Source: Phycisphaerales bacterium
GTDB lineage: Bacteria > Planctomycetota > Phycisphaerae > UBA1845 > Fen-1342
Assembly: GCA_016710275.1 (NCBI GenBank)
Contig: JADJXS010000001.1
Span: 4,154,001 to 4,218,000 of the forward strand
DNA: 64,000 bases
Direction: 5' to 3'
Numbering within the stretch: the first letter of the stretch is position 1; each line of letters begins with the position of its first letter. Under the pieces are notes generated by a model. The model saw nothing but the letters and a program-made list of their open reading frames with translations. It was not told the origin of the DNA and did no database searches. Of this stretch, positions 53,101-62,122 are shown piece by piece. The position numbers and the translations under genes are program-made.

Positions 53101-53869
53101 GGTCCGGAGAGCGTTTGCTGCCGGCGATGCAGCCAAGCTCTGGCGGCAGTACGGTTTCCGCTCGCCCGAGGAACTTGTTCTGGAGGACGTTGCGTGGGCC
53201 CTTGGAGTTGCCGTCATGGAAGGCCCGCTCGACTCGGCTGACGCTCGGCTTGTTCGCAGGGCCGACAGAGGCATCATCCGCGTGAACCGCGAGATCCGAC
53301 AGCACGGGCGCAAGCGATTTGCTATCGCGCACGAACTGGGGCATTGGCGCCTTCATGCGGCTATTTCGCAGTTATTGGCCTGCACGAAGGAGGATATGCT
53401 CGCCCGCTACAAGGAAAGCGAGCCCGAAGCGGAGGCAAACTGGTTCGCAGCGGAGTTGCTAATGCCCGAGGATCTCTATCGGCCTGCAATCGCAGGAAAT
53501 GCGCCGAACCCCGATGTGATAAACGGGCTAGCGAACCGGTTTTTGGTCACACGTACCGCCGCGGCCGTGCGTTTCGTTGAGTTGTGCAAAGAGCACTGCG
53601 TCTTTGTCATGTGTGAGAAGGGCAGGATCAAGTGGTGGAGATGCAGCAAGGACATCGAGGGTCCATTATGGATCGACGGCGGTACGGCCGTGTCGCCCCG
53701 AACACTTGCTGGGCGATTCTTCGAAGGGAAGATCCCAGAAGCGGAAACGCAATGCGTAGGCATGTGCGAGTGGGCCAGCAAGTTTCCCGATTATGCTGAG
53801 GACGCGATGGAGGCGATTATCCCGCTCGGAAATACGGGCGCAGTTATCGCCATGATCTGGCTCGAATGA
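53090..53869 (+). CDS. ImmA/IrrE-family metallopeptidase
   Basis: The ATG at 53090 overlaps the previous stop by 11 bases; 259 residues. The zinc-peptidase motif HELGHWRLH (residues about 84-92) in KRFAIAHELGHW, with a downstream Glu in EPEAEANWFAAELLMP, is the ImmA/IrrE signature. In phages, ICEs and some defence islands such proteases cleave a repressor to switch genes on. A C-terminal domain (about 165-259) may sense a signal. Third gene of the regulatory operon. Confidence 0.88.
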   Translation: MSPEVRRAFAAGDAAKLWRQYGFRSPEELVLEDVAWALGVAVMEGPLDSADARLVRRADRGIIRVNREIRQHGRKRFAIAHELGHWRLHAAISQLLACTKEDMLARYKESEPEAEANWFAAELLMPEDLYRPAIAGNAPNPDVINGLANRFLVTRTAAAVRFVELCKEHCVFVMCEKGRIKWWRCSKDIEGPLWIDGGTAVSPRTLAGRFFEGKIPEAETQCVGMCEWASKFPDYAEDAMEAIIPLGNTGAVIAMIWLE

Positions 53870-53930
53870 CTCAGAGCGTGGAGCGTGATCGATTGCTCTG
53901 ACACAATCATGTGGCGGCAGTAGACCGACC

Positions 53931-56900
53931 CTAATCGTCGATCGGGTCGTTGTCGGCACCAGTCGGTTCCCGCACAGAAACGTCCCGTATCGGCTGGTGG
54001 CGCTTGAGCAATATCGTGAGCCCACGCTCTGCATCCTCCACAACAACGAACCAGCGCCGCTTGAACTGGACAATCTCCTCGCTCAATCCGTAGCCCTCCA
54101 GCTCGTTCCTGTTGGCGGCGACGCCGTTCAGCACCAGTTCGACGATATCGTCGCCAGCCAGTCGCGACCGTTTCAGCAGCCAGCCGTTATCAAGTTCGAT
54201 CACGCTGCCGCCTTCGAGCAGATGGAGCAACTCCGCAGGCGACGTCTCCGCGAGGGGTGTTCCGATGCCCAGGCGCTGTTTGACGTTGGGAACATCAGCC
54301 GGACCGAGATTCAGGCCAACCAGCGCACGGCCGTCGGCCAGCACTGCGCGGGCAATCTTCATGCTCTGGATACCGGAGGCGCCCATGATCTTGTCGTATA
54401 TCGGGAAGATGGCCCCGCTGAGAATGTGGAACCGGCGCGCTTCCGTCGCCGGCGTCTCCGCGTATGCCCGCTCCCACCACGCGCGTGCATCTTCACACTC
54501 GACCGGCTCGTACTTCTGCCCAAGTTCGGGCCGGTCCAAGGAGCGCCGCGAGCCGTTTACGGTCGTGAGCAGTATCTCATTCGGGCGCGTCTCCAAATGC
54601 GACGCCACCGCATAGACTCGCCCGCTGCGCCGGTTGCGATAAAAGCCCTCATCCGCGTGCGACCCGAGCGCGAGGGCAAATGACATTCGTTCGACATCGA
54701 CTTCACCCTCCAGTTCGTGCAGCAAGGTCCGCGCCCCGGAGGCTGCGTGTGTGTAGAGCACCTGTGCCTCAGCGACCGCACGCAGATTGCGTGCTCGCAG
54801 CTCCTCGACCCCAAAGTCGAACGCCCCCGCCCGCTTGGCGGCGTCAACGGCCTGCCGATAGCGATCGAAGAACAGCTCGAAAATGCGGTTCTGCTTCTCG
54901 ACGGGCAGCACCATGATGCGGTTGAGGAACTGCTCCACGTTGCGCGCGTAATTATCACGGACGGCGGTCTTTTCCTTGTTCAGAACGCCCATGCGGTCGA
55001 GGTCGCGTATGCCGATGCCCGCTTCGACGTGCCGATTCAATTCGATCTCGCGATACAGCCGCGTGAGCGCCGCCTTGCCGTATTCGTCGGTCACGTCCTC
55101 CGGTCGGAAGAGATCGCTCGACAACGAGTGCCGTTCACCCTTGGTGAGCGCCCCGAGTGCCGCAAGCCGCTTCGAGACTGCATTGACCAGCCGCTTCTGA
55201 CCGGCCAGGTCGAGCAGCACCAACCGAATGATGGGTGCCGAGGTCTGATTGGAGCGATGCACACGGCCGAACGCCTGCATCTGCTGGTCGGCTGACCACG
55301 AGAGCTGGAAGGCGTAGAAGACGCGCCGCTGTTGATTGCCGGCCATCAAGTCGGCATGAACACTGATTCCGGTGGAACCGGCGCCGGAGATTACGGCCAC
55401 GCGCTTGTGCCCGCGTTGAAACAGGCGTGTTTCGTATTCGTTGAGCTGCCGCCGCGGCACGCCCTGCAGTTTGCGGCGGACATATTTGCCGCGTTCCCAG
55501 CGATGGGTTCGCCCACTGATCTCGGCCACCTGGCCGACGCCGAAGTGTCCGACCAGTGCGTCGAGCGGATTGTGCGGGATGTCGAGGTCCGCCACCTTGT
55601 CGAGCAGTTCCTGCTGCCGGCGGAGGTTTTCGCGGTTGATCTCAGGGTTGCCAGCGGCGTCTTCGACACGCACGCTCACGACGTTGCCGGTAGCCGGGTC
55701 GGTTTGTTCGCGGTACTGGTAGATCGGGAACTGTGTCTCAATGAGCTGCACGATCATTTCGCGCGGCGTCGCATCCAGCTCGCTGAGTTCAACGCCCTGG
55801 GCACGCGCATCACGGACTTTTCGGTCGGCCTGGGCTTCGCCGGTGTTGAAAAGGCTCAGTACGACCGACCGTTCCGCCGCCAGGTCCCGTTCGATGGCCG
55901 GCAGCACATCCGGGAGCGCGTAGGCGAGCATGAGCTGCAGAAAAAACCGTTGCTGGGCGGCGTAGAACTGCGCGTACCGGTGAGCGTTCCTTTTCTGGCA
56001 GGCGGTCTGCTCGCCGCGTTCAAACGCCGTGAGCAGTTCGGCCCACAAGTCCGCGATCTGGTCGTACTGGCGGCGCTCATCGGCCGTCATGCCATGCACC
56101 AGCGGTTCGTATTCGACCGCGCTCTCAGGGACAATCGTGCCGTCCGGCCAGCGGGTCGGTCCGTAGCTGATGGTTCGCGAGAGGTAGGTGCCGACGCTCT
56201 TCAGATCGCGGCAGAGCATTTCCATTGCGGCCACGCCGCCGCGTTCCATCGCCACCAGGAAGGCCGCGAAATCCGGAAACGGCGCGCCTTCGCCCCAGAG
56301 TCCGAGCCGTTCATACGGCGCCATGTGCCGGGCTTCCGTCGCGCCGGTCGCACTGAAATACCGCACGCGCGCACGCGGGAAGAGCCGTTGCAGCGTGATG
56401 CCCATGTTGCCGCGGAGCGTGCCTTCATCGACGGTCGCCTTTCCGCCGTGCGGCGTTGCCGCGGCGTTCTTCATCAAATGAGCTTCGTCAAAGGCGATTA
56501 CGCCCTCGAAGTCCGGCCCCAACCATTCTGTAAGCTGCTTGAACCGCTGGCGGTCGCCGTCGAAATCCATGCTGAGCATGGTGTACGTCGTGAAAAACAC
56601 ACCTTCCGGGGTGGTCACGCGGTCGGCCGTCTTGAAGCGGGCCTGATGAATGATCGGTAACGGCAGCCCGACAGCGCTGCGATCCCGCTCGGCGTCGGCC
56701 ACGAGCTGGTGCGACGCGGAGACGTGCACGTGCTTCGTCCGACCCCGCTCATACTGCTCGTACATGAATGCGTAGATCTCACGACCCTTGCCGATGCCTG
56801 TGCCGTCGCCATTCCAATGTCCACGCCGCGAGCCGTTCGGCAACAGTGATTCCGTCGCCTGGCCGGCGTAGATCACGTCTTCGATTTGAATGTCCGAGAT

Positions 56901-58538
56901 GCGGCCTTCGCGAACTACATCGACAGGCAATTGAAGCTGATAGGTGGGATCAGGCGGCTCGACCGACGCCATCGCCACGGATTCCACCACACTTGCCGGA
57001 TGCGATTCTGCGTCAACGACGAGGGCCTTCTGAACACGGTATACCGCATAAACCGAGCCATCTTCAACGTGCAACGGCAGAGGAGGGCCGCGCTCCTGCT
57101 TGCCGATTGTCATCTCAACGCCAGGCGGTCCAGCGTGCTGAGCACCAGCCTCGCCCCCCATACCTGCATCTTCATGGTCTCTCTCGGCAGGATCGGTCGC
57201 TCCCACTCCAGCGTCGCCGTTATCGCCGCTCGAACGAGGCGCGGTCGGGTCGCGACCAGTCGATTCCAGAGCATCCAGTCGTCCACCGTCACGAATTCCC
57301 CCGGCTCCGCCGGGCAATCGTCCGTTCCCTCCTCCAGCAGGCGAGAGATCAGCAATAAGATTGGATCGCAGTCTCGCGGAGGTGCTTCGCGAGCCATCGA
57401 AACCAGCGCCGCGACCGCCCTCGACCGAATTGAGTTTGCGTATTCGCCCATAAACATCCTCCTCTGCGAATTGCTTCAAATGGTCCCACGCTTGATGCAG
57501 TGACAAACCAGCCGCCGTAACAATGCTGGCCTCATCGTCTGTCGAGCCATCGTTGTCGATTACGATGATCTGATGATCAAAGGTTGTGCCGAACTTGCTG
57601 TACGCATTGCCGTCGATGCCGATGTTCGCTCGCACGCGAAAGCGCGCCTCGATCTCAGCCCACCATGCGCGAAACTTCGGTCGGTCAAGCGCCATGCCGC
57701 GCCCGACAATGGCGACGAGCCGGCCGCCTGGTTTGAGCCTTAGCAGCGCCTGCTCGACGTGCCGCGCGCCAAAAGCCGTGCTGTGGCCATTCACGCGGCC
57801 ACCGGTTGCCGAGAACGGCGGATTCATCACGACAGCATCGTAGAAGCGATCTGCGGGCAGGAGGTTGTCGAGCCGTTCCGCATCGAACGCCGTTGGCGTG
57901 AATCCCTGAAGCTCCAGCAACGCGCGCCGACGCCCGTCGATCTCGTTCGTATCGACGCACGCGCCGGCGAGCCGTGCGAGGACCGCGATGTTTCCCGTCC
58001 CTGCGCTAGGTTCTAGAACGCGCATGCCCGAACAGAGTGCCGCGGCGCTTGCAACGAGAATCGCTTCGGCCGGCGGTGTGCTGAACTGCTGAAGCTCGAC
58101 CTGTATCGCGTTGCGCCGTACTTCACGAGGCATCCGCTCCTGCAGGGCGAGCAGAACTCCGATGGAGCCAGCAACGTCCACCAGATCGAGACCGGCGCGG
58201 GCGATCCGGATGTTCATGCCCGCCTCGGCTGCGTCGTACATGTCGCGCGCGTGGCCAGCCGCCCCACCTAATGACCTACGGGCCACAGAATTGAGCAGCC
58301 GATTGTCGATTCGTGTGTTGGGCTCGTGTTCAAGCGTTGCTGCGATACACCGAGCGAGAAGAACCATGCCCGGAGTCGGGCGAGAGCGGTCTGGCCCACG
58401 CCGACGCGCGGCATCTACATCTGACTCGTTTCCTGCACCCGCCTCTTTCGAAACGACTCCGGTCTCTGCGACATCGACAAGCGCCTGAGCCGGTGCGTGA
58501 ATCGACCAGTTGAACTGAAGCTGTTCGGACTTCGCCAT
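53931..58538 (-). CDS. Methyltransferase-strawberry-notch helicase fusion
   Basis: The ATG at 58538 (MAKSEQLQFNWSIHAP) has GGAGA eight bases upstream and is preferred over the longer open frame; 1535 residues. An N-terminal class I SAM methyltransferase has VLEPSAGTGNIA (about 174) and NPPF (about 236), the amino-methyltransferase motif. The helicase of the strawberry-notch type has GDGTGIGKGREI (about 576), FDEAHLMKN (about 680), YFSATGATE, and QAFGRVHRSNQTSAP. This fusion is common on plasmids and ICEs and may protect or process element DNA. Its actual substrate is unknown. Confidence 0.88.
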   Translation of the reverse strand: MAKSEQLQFNWSIHAPAQALVDVAETGVVSKEAGAGNESDVDAARRRGPDRSRPTPGMVLLARCIAATLEHEPNTRIDNRLLNSVARRSLGGAAGHARDMYDAAEAGMNIRIARAGLDLVDVAGSIGVLLALQERMPREVRRNAIQVELQQFSTPPAEAILVASAAALCSGMRVLEPSAGTGNIAVLARLAGACVDTNEIDGRRRALLELQGFTPTAFDAERLDNLLPADRFYDAVVMNPPFSATGGRVNGHSTAFGARHVEQALLRLKPGGRLVAIVGRGMALDRPKFRAWWAEIEARFRVRANIGIDGNAYSKFGTTFDHQIIVIDNDGSTDDEASIVTAAGLSLHQAWDHLKQFAEEDVYGRIRKLNSVEGGRGAGFDGSRSTSARLRSNLIADLSPAGGGNGRLPGGAGGIRDGGRLDALESTGRDPTAPRSSGDNGDAGVGATDPAERDHEDAGMGGEAGAQHAGPPGVEMTIGKQERGPPLPLHVEDGSVYAVYRVQKALVVDAESHPASVVESVAMASVEPPDPTYQLQLPVDVVREGRISDIQIEDVIYAGQATESLLPNGSRRGHWNGDGTGIGKGREIYAFMYEQYERGRTKHVHVSASHQLVADAERDRSAVGLPLPIIHQARFKTADRVTTPEGVFFTTYTMLSMDFDGDRQRFKQLTEWLGPDFEGVIAFDEAHLMKNAAATPHGGKATVDEGTLRGNMGITLQRLFPRARVRYFSATGATEARHMAPYERLGLWGEGAPFPDFAAFLVAMERGGVAAMEMLCRDLKSVGTYLSRTISYGPTRWPDGTIVPESAVEYEPLVHGMTADERRQYDQIADLWAELLTAFERGEQTACQKRNAHRYAQFYAAQQRFFLQLMLAYALPDVLPAIERDLAAERSVVLSLFNTGEAQADRKVRDARAQGVELSELDATPREMIVQLIETQFPIYQYREQTDPATGNVVSVRVEDAAGNPEINRENLRRQQELLDKVADLDIPHNPLDALVGHFGVGQVAEISGRTHRWERGKYVRRKLQGVPRRQLNEYETRLFQRGHKRVAVISGAGSTGISVHADLMAGNQQRRVFYAFQLSWSADQQMQAFGRVHRSNQTSAPIIRLVLLDLAGQKRLVNAVSKRLAALGALTKGERHSLSSDLFRPEDVTDEYGKAALTRLYREIELNRHVEAGIGIRDLDRMGVLNKEKTAVRDNYARNVEQFLNRIMVLPVEKQNRIFELFFDRYRQAVDAAKRAGAFDFGVEELRARNLRAVAEAQVLYTHAASGARTLLHELEGEVDVERMSFALALGSHADEGFYRNRRSGRVYAVASHLETRPNEILLTTVNGSRRSLDRPELGQKYEPVECEDARAWWERAYAETPATEARRFHILSGAIFPIYDKIMGASGIQSMKIARAVLADGRALVGLNLGPADVPNVKQRLGIGTPLAETSPAELLHLLEGGSVIELDNGWLLKRSRLAGDDIVELVLNGVAANRNELEGYGLSEEIVQFKRRWFVVVEDAERGLTILLKRHQPIRDVSVREPTGADNDPIDD

Positions 58539-58733
58539 TGAGTCTTCTCCAGGATGCAGGCCTAGGCCGTCATGATCGTTATGGCGGGCCTCGCAGGCCG
58601 TGTGCGGTTTGTTCGCGCGAAATGCGAATGAGGGTCCGGCAGAGCGGCCTGTTTGACAGAAACGACTAACAACGATCAAATTCGGCAGGTTAACGAGCCC
58701 ATGAGCAAGGTGGGTCTGAGGCGCGAAGAGACC

Positions 58734-58952
58734 ATGGCAAAGAAGCCGACCGACGACGTAATGACGATCGACGAGCTCGCCAACTATCTCAAGGTCGCCA
58801 AGTCCTCGCTCTACAGGCTCGCACAGAATGGGAGGATGCCTGGAAAGAAAGTCGGAAAGCACTGGCGTTTTCATAAAGGACTTATTGACCGCTGGCTTGC
58901 AGATGGCGGGGACACCAGCCCGAAAACTCGCGCGCATCGCCGTAACGCGTAG
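58734..58952 (+). CDS. Excisionase-type HTH protein (HTH_17)
   Basis: The 72-residue form from the ATG 58734 (MAKKPTDDVMTIDELANYL) is preferred; an upstream Met at 58701 is possible. The MerR-like helix MTIDELANYLKVAKSSLYRLAQNGRMPGKKVGKHWRF is the classic HTH_17 excisionase/DNA-binding motif. It is divergent from the helicase and 85 bp before the restriction-like gene, which it may regulate. Confidence 0.85.
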   Translation: MAKKPTDDVMTIDELANYLKVAKSSLYRLAQNGRMPGKKVGKHWRFHKGLIDRWLADGGDTSPKTRAHRRNA

Positions 58953-59037
58953 GTTCCCGAGGCGAACAATTCGTCCCGCCTGGACAAGCGCGATCCTCTA
59001 GGCGACAGCATCCCGTGCTCTAGCACCGAGAGAACCC

Positions 59038-62000
59038 GTGGCAGACCTGTTCTTCGAAAAGCCGATCCTCAACTCGCCCTACGAATACCCGGCGAGGCAC
59101 TGGCAGCTCGACGCGCATGGACAACCTACGAATCGGATCGAGGAGCGCCGACGACGTGCCGAGTTCATTACTCCGATTCCGAAACCGAAGAAACGGCGAG
59201 CGACTGAGCAGCAGGAGTTGGTCTTCGACGAGGCAGAAGAAGTCTCGACTGCGAAGCAGCGGTACGAAACGATGTCGATCGTTAACGCCGTGCGCGAGCG
59301 CGTAGACGGCTGGCGGCGGCTGCAAAGCCCTGATTCATGGAACGTCACGCCCGAAACGGCGCGGCTGCTTCAGCATTGGCGATACCATCCGTTCAGCAGC
59401 ATTCGCCCGTTTTTTTGCCAGGTCGAAGCAGCGGAGACTGCGATTTGGTTGAGCGAGGTCGCTCCTACTCTCGGCAAGGATGGCCGCGTCATTTTGGACC
59501 ACCTCGATGCAGCCAACGATCAGGCCAACCCGGGTCTCGCCCGTTTCGCCCTGAAACTGGCCACGGGCGCCGGCAAGACGACAGTGATGGCCATGCTGAT
59601 CGCTTGGCAGACGATCAACGCCGTTCGCCGTCCGAACAGCAAGAAATTTACTCGCGGGTTTCTTGTTGCCACACCCGGCCTCACGATTCGCGACCGGCTC
59701 CGCGTACTCCAGCCGAACGATCCCGACGCTTATTACAAGAGCCGCGAGCTTGTCCCCAATGACATGCTCGGCGATCTCGACCGAGCGAAGATCGTCATCA
59801 CGAACTACCACGCCTTCAAGCTCCGTGAGACGATGGACTTGTCATCCGGCGGGCGTGCCTTGCTCGAAGGCCGCGTCCACCGCGAGAGCGACGAGATCAA
59901 GACGCTCGAAACCGAAGGGCAAATGCTCCAGCGCGTCATGCCCGATCTGATGGGCATGAAAACCGTGTTCGTGCTGAACGACGAGGCGCACCACTGCTAC
60001 CGTGGCAAGCCGCCCGAGGCCGATGAAGAAGGCGATCTGAAGAGCGATGACGAGAAGGAAGCAAAGAAGAATCGCGAAGCCGCGAGGCTCTGGATCTCCG
60101 GTCTGGAAGCGGTCGGCCGCAAGCTTGGAATCCAGCGCGTCGTCGACCTGTCGGCGACGCCTTTCTTCCTCCGCGGGTCCGGCTACGCCGAGGGGACGCT
60201 GTTTCCGTGGACGATGACGGATTTCTCGCTCATGGACGCCATCGAGTGCGGCATCGTCAGACTTCCGCGCGTCCCGGTTGCGGACAACATACCCGGCAGC
60301 GACATGCCCAAGTTCCGCGAGCTTTGGAAGCACGTCGGCAAGAAGATGCCGCGGAAAGGCCGCGGAAAGGGCGGCAAGCTCGACCCGCTTTCCATCCCAG
60401 TCGAATTGCAGACCGCGCTTGAAGCGCTCTACGGCCACTATGAGAAAACCTTCGAACTCTGGGAGAAGGAGAAGATTGCCGTTCCGCCGTGCTTCATCGT
60501 GGTCTGCCAGAACACGGCCATTTCCAAATTGATCTACGACTACATCTCCGGTTTCGTCCGCGAGGATGACGACGGAACGGGCCAGCTTGTCGAGGGACGC
60601 CTGCGCCTCTTCCGCAACTTCGACGAGCACGGCAACCCGCTCGGTCGGCCGCGAACGCTTCTTATCGACAGCGAACAGCTCGAATCCGGCGAGGCACTCG
60701 ACGACAACTTCCGGAGCATGGCCACCGACGAAATCGACCGGTTCCGCCGCGAAATTGTCGAACGCACCGGCGACCGTCGCCAGGCTGAGAAGCTCAGCGA
60801 CCAGGACTTGCTCCGCGAGGTCATGAACACAGTCGGCAAACAAGGCCGGCTCGGCGACTCAATCCGCTGCGTCGTATCCGTCTCCATGCTCACCGAGGGC
60901 TGGGACGCGAACACCGTGACGCATGTTCTCGGCGTCAGGGCTTTTGGTACGCAGCTCCTTTGCGAGCAGGTCATCGGTCGCGCGCTTCGACGTCAGTCGT
61001 ATGACCTGAACGAGGAGAACCTCTTCAACGTCGAATACGCCGACGTGCTCGGAATCCCGTTCGACTTCACGGCCAAGCCCGTAGTCGCTCCGCCTCAACC
61101 CCCTCGCGACACGATCAACGTCAAGGCCGTCCGCCCAGACCGCGACGCACTGGAAATCCGTTTCCCCCGCGTGGAAGGATACCGCGTCGAACTCCCCGAA
61201 GAGCGCCTATCGGCCGAGTTCAACGACGATTCGACGCTGGAGCTGACTCCGGAACTCGTCGGCCCCTCGGTGACGCAGAATCAGGGCATCATCGGCGAAG
61301 CAGTGGACCTGAATCTCGTCCACACAGGAGACCTGCGCCGCTCGACACTGCTATTCCACCTCACACAGCGTCTGCTCTACACGAAGTGGCGCGACCCCGG
61401 CGAAGACCCCAAGCTGCATCTCTTCGGCCAGCTCAAGCGCATCACCCGCGAGTGGCTCGACGGCCACCTGGTCTGCAAAGGCGGCACGTACCCGGCTCAG
61501 CTCATGTATCAGGAGCTCGCCGACATGGCCTGCGAGCGCATTACGCGCGGCATCGTGAGCAAGCTCGTCGGCGAATGCCCAATCAAGGCCGTGCTGGACC
61601 CCTATAACCCGATGGGCTCCACGCGCTTCGTGAATTTCAACACGTCGAAGAAGGATCGCTGGCAGACCGACGCCCGCCGCTGCCACATCAACTGGGTCAT
61701 TCTCGACAGTGACTGGGAAGCCGAATTCTGCCGCGTCGCGGAAAACCACCCGCGCGTTCGGGCCTACGCGAAGAATCACAATCTCGGCCTCGAAATCCCG
61801 TACAAGTACGGCCCCGAATCCCGCAAGTACCGGCCCGACTTCATCGTGCTTGTGGACGACGGGCATCCGCCGCACGCGGACGGCATGTCAGATCTGCTGC
61901 ACCTGATTGTCGAGGTCAAGGGCTACCGCCGCGAGGATGCCAAAGAGAAGAAATCCACGATGGACACCTACTGGGTGCCCGGCGTAAACAACCTCGGCAG

Positions 62001-62118
62001 CTATGGTCGCTGGGCCTTCGCCGAGTTTTGCGACATTTGGGAAATGCAGAGCGATTTCGAACAGAAAGTCGAATCCTATTTCGACGAATTGATCGGCACC
62101 TACGTCAGGAGTGCGTGA
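59038..62118 (+). CDS. Restriction enzyme-like helicase-nuclease (BPTD_3080 / type III Res-like)
   Basis: The 1026-residue protein starts at GTG. A superfamily-2 helicase core has LATGAGKTTVMAML (about 174), VLNDEAHH (about 314), DLSATPFFLRGSGY, and VIGRALRRQSY. The C-terminal nuclease has YRPDFIVLVDD (about 931) and LIVEVKGY (about 958), a PD-(D/E)xK pattern. This architecture is the BPTD_3080-type restriction endonuclease family. It probably cleaves invading DNA after translocation. The DUF262 gene starts four bases after its stop, so the two form a pair. Confidence 0.9.
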   Translation: MADLFFEKPILNSPYEYPARHWQLDAHGQPTNRIEERRRRAEFITPIPKPKKRRATEQQELVFDEAEEVSTAKQRYETMSIVNAVRERVDGWRRLQSPDSWNVTPETARLLQHWRYHPFSSIRPFFCQVEAAETAIWLSEVAPTLGKDGRVILDHLDAANDQANPGLARFALKLATGAGKTTVMAMLIAWQTINAVRRPNSKKFTRGFLVATPGLTIRDRLRVLQPNDPDAYYKSRELVPNDMLGDLDRAKIVITNYHAFKLRETMDLSSGGRALLEGRVHRESDEIKTLETEGQMLQRVMPDLMGMKTVFVLNDEAHHCYRGKPPEADEEGDLKSDDEKEAKKNREAARLWISGLEAVGRKLGIQRVVDLSATPFFLRGSGYAEGTLFPWTMTDFSLMDAIECGIVRLPRVPVADNIPGSDMPKFRELWKHVGKKMPRKGRGKGGKLDPLSIPVELQTALEALYGHYEKTFELWEKEKIAVPPCFIVVCQNTAISKLIYDYISGFVREDDDGTGQLVEGRLRLFRNFDEHGNPLGRPRTLLIDSEQLESGEALDDNFRSMATDEIDRFRREIVERTGDRRQAEKLSDQDLLREVMNTVGKQGRLGDSIRCVVSVSMLTEGWDANTVTHVLGVRAFGTQLLCEQVIGRALRRQSYDLNEENLFNVEYADVLGIPFDFTAKPVVAPPQPPRDTINVKAVRPDRDALEIRFPRVEGYRVELPEERLSAEFNDDSTLELTPELVGPSVTQNQGIIGEAVDLNLVHTGDLRRSTLLFHLTQRLLYTKWRDPGEDPKLHLFGQLKRITREWLDGHLVCKGGTYPAQLMYQELADMACERITRGIVSKLVGECPIKAVLDPYNPMGSTRFVNFNTSKKDRWQTDARRCHINWVILDSDWEAEFCRVAENHPRVRAYAKNHNLGLEIPYKYGPESRKYRPDFIVLVDDGHPPHADGMSDLLHLIVEVKGYRREDAKEKKSTMDTYWVPGVNNLGSYGRWAFAEFCDIWEMQSDFEQKVESYFDELIGTYVRSA

Positions 62119-62122
62119 GAGC

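Noticed and set aside
58539..58937. Upstream extension of the strawberry-notch fusion
   Set aside because: It would overlap the divergent HTH gene. The ATG at 58538 has a proper ribosome site.
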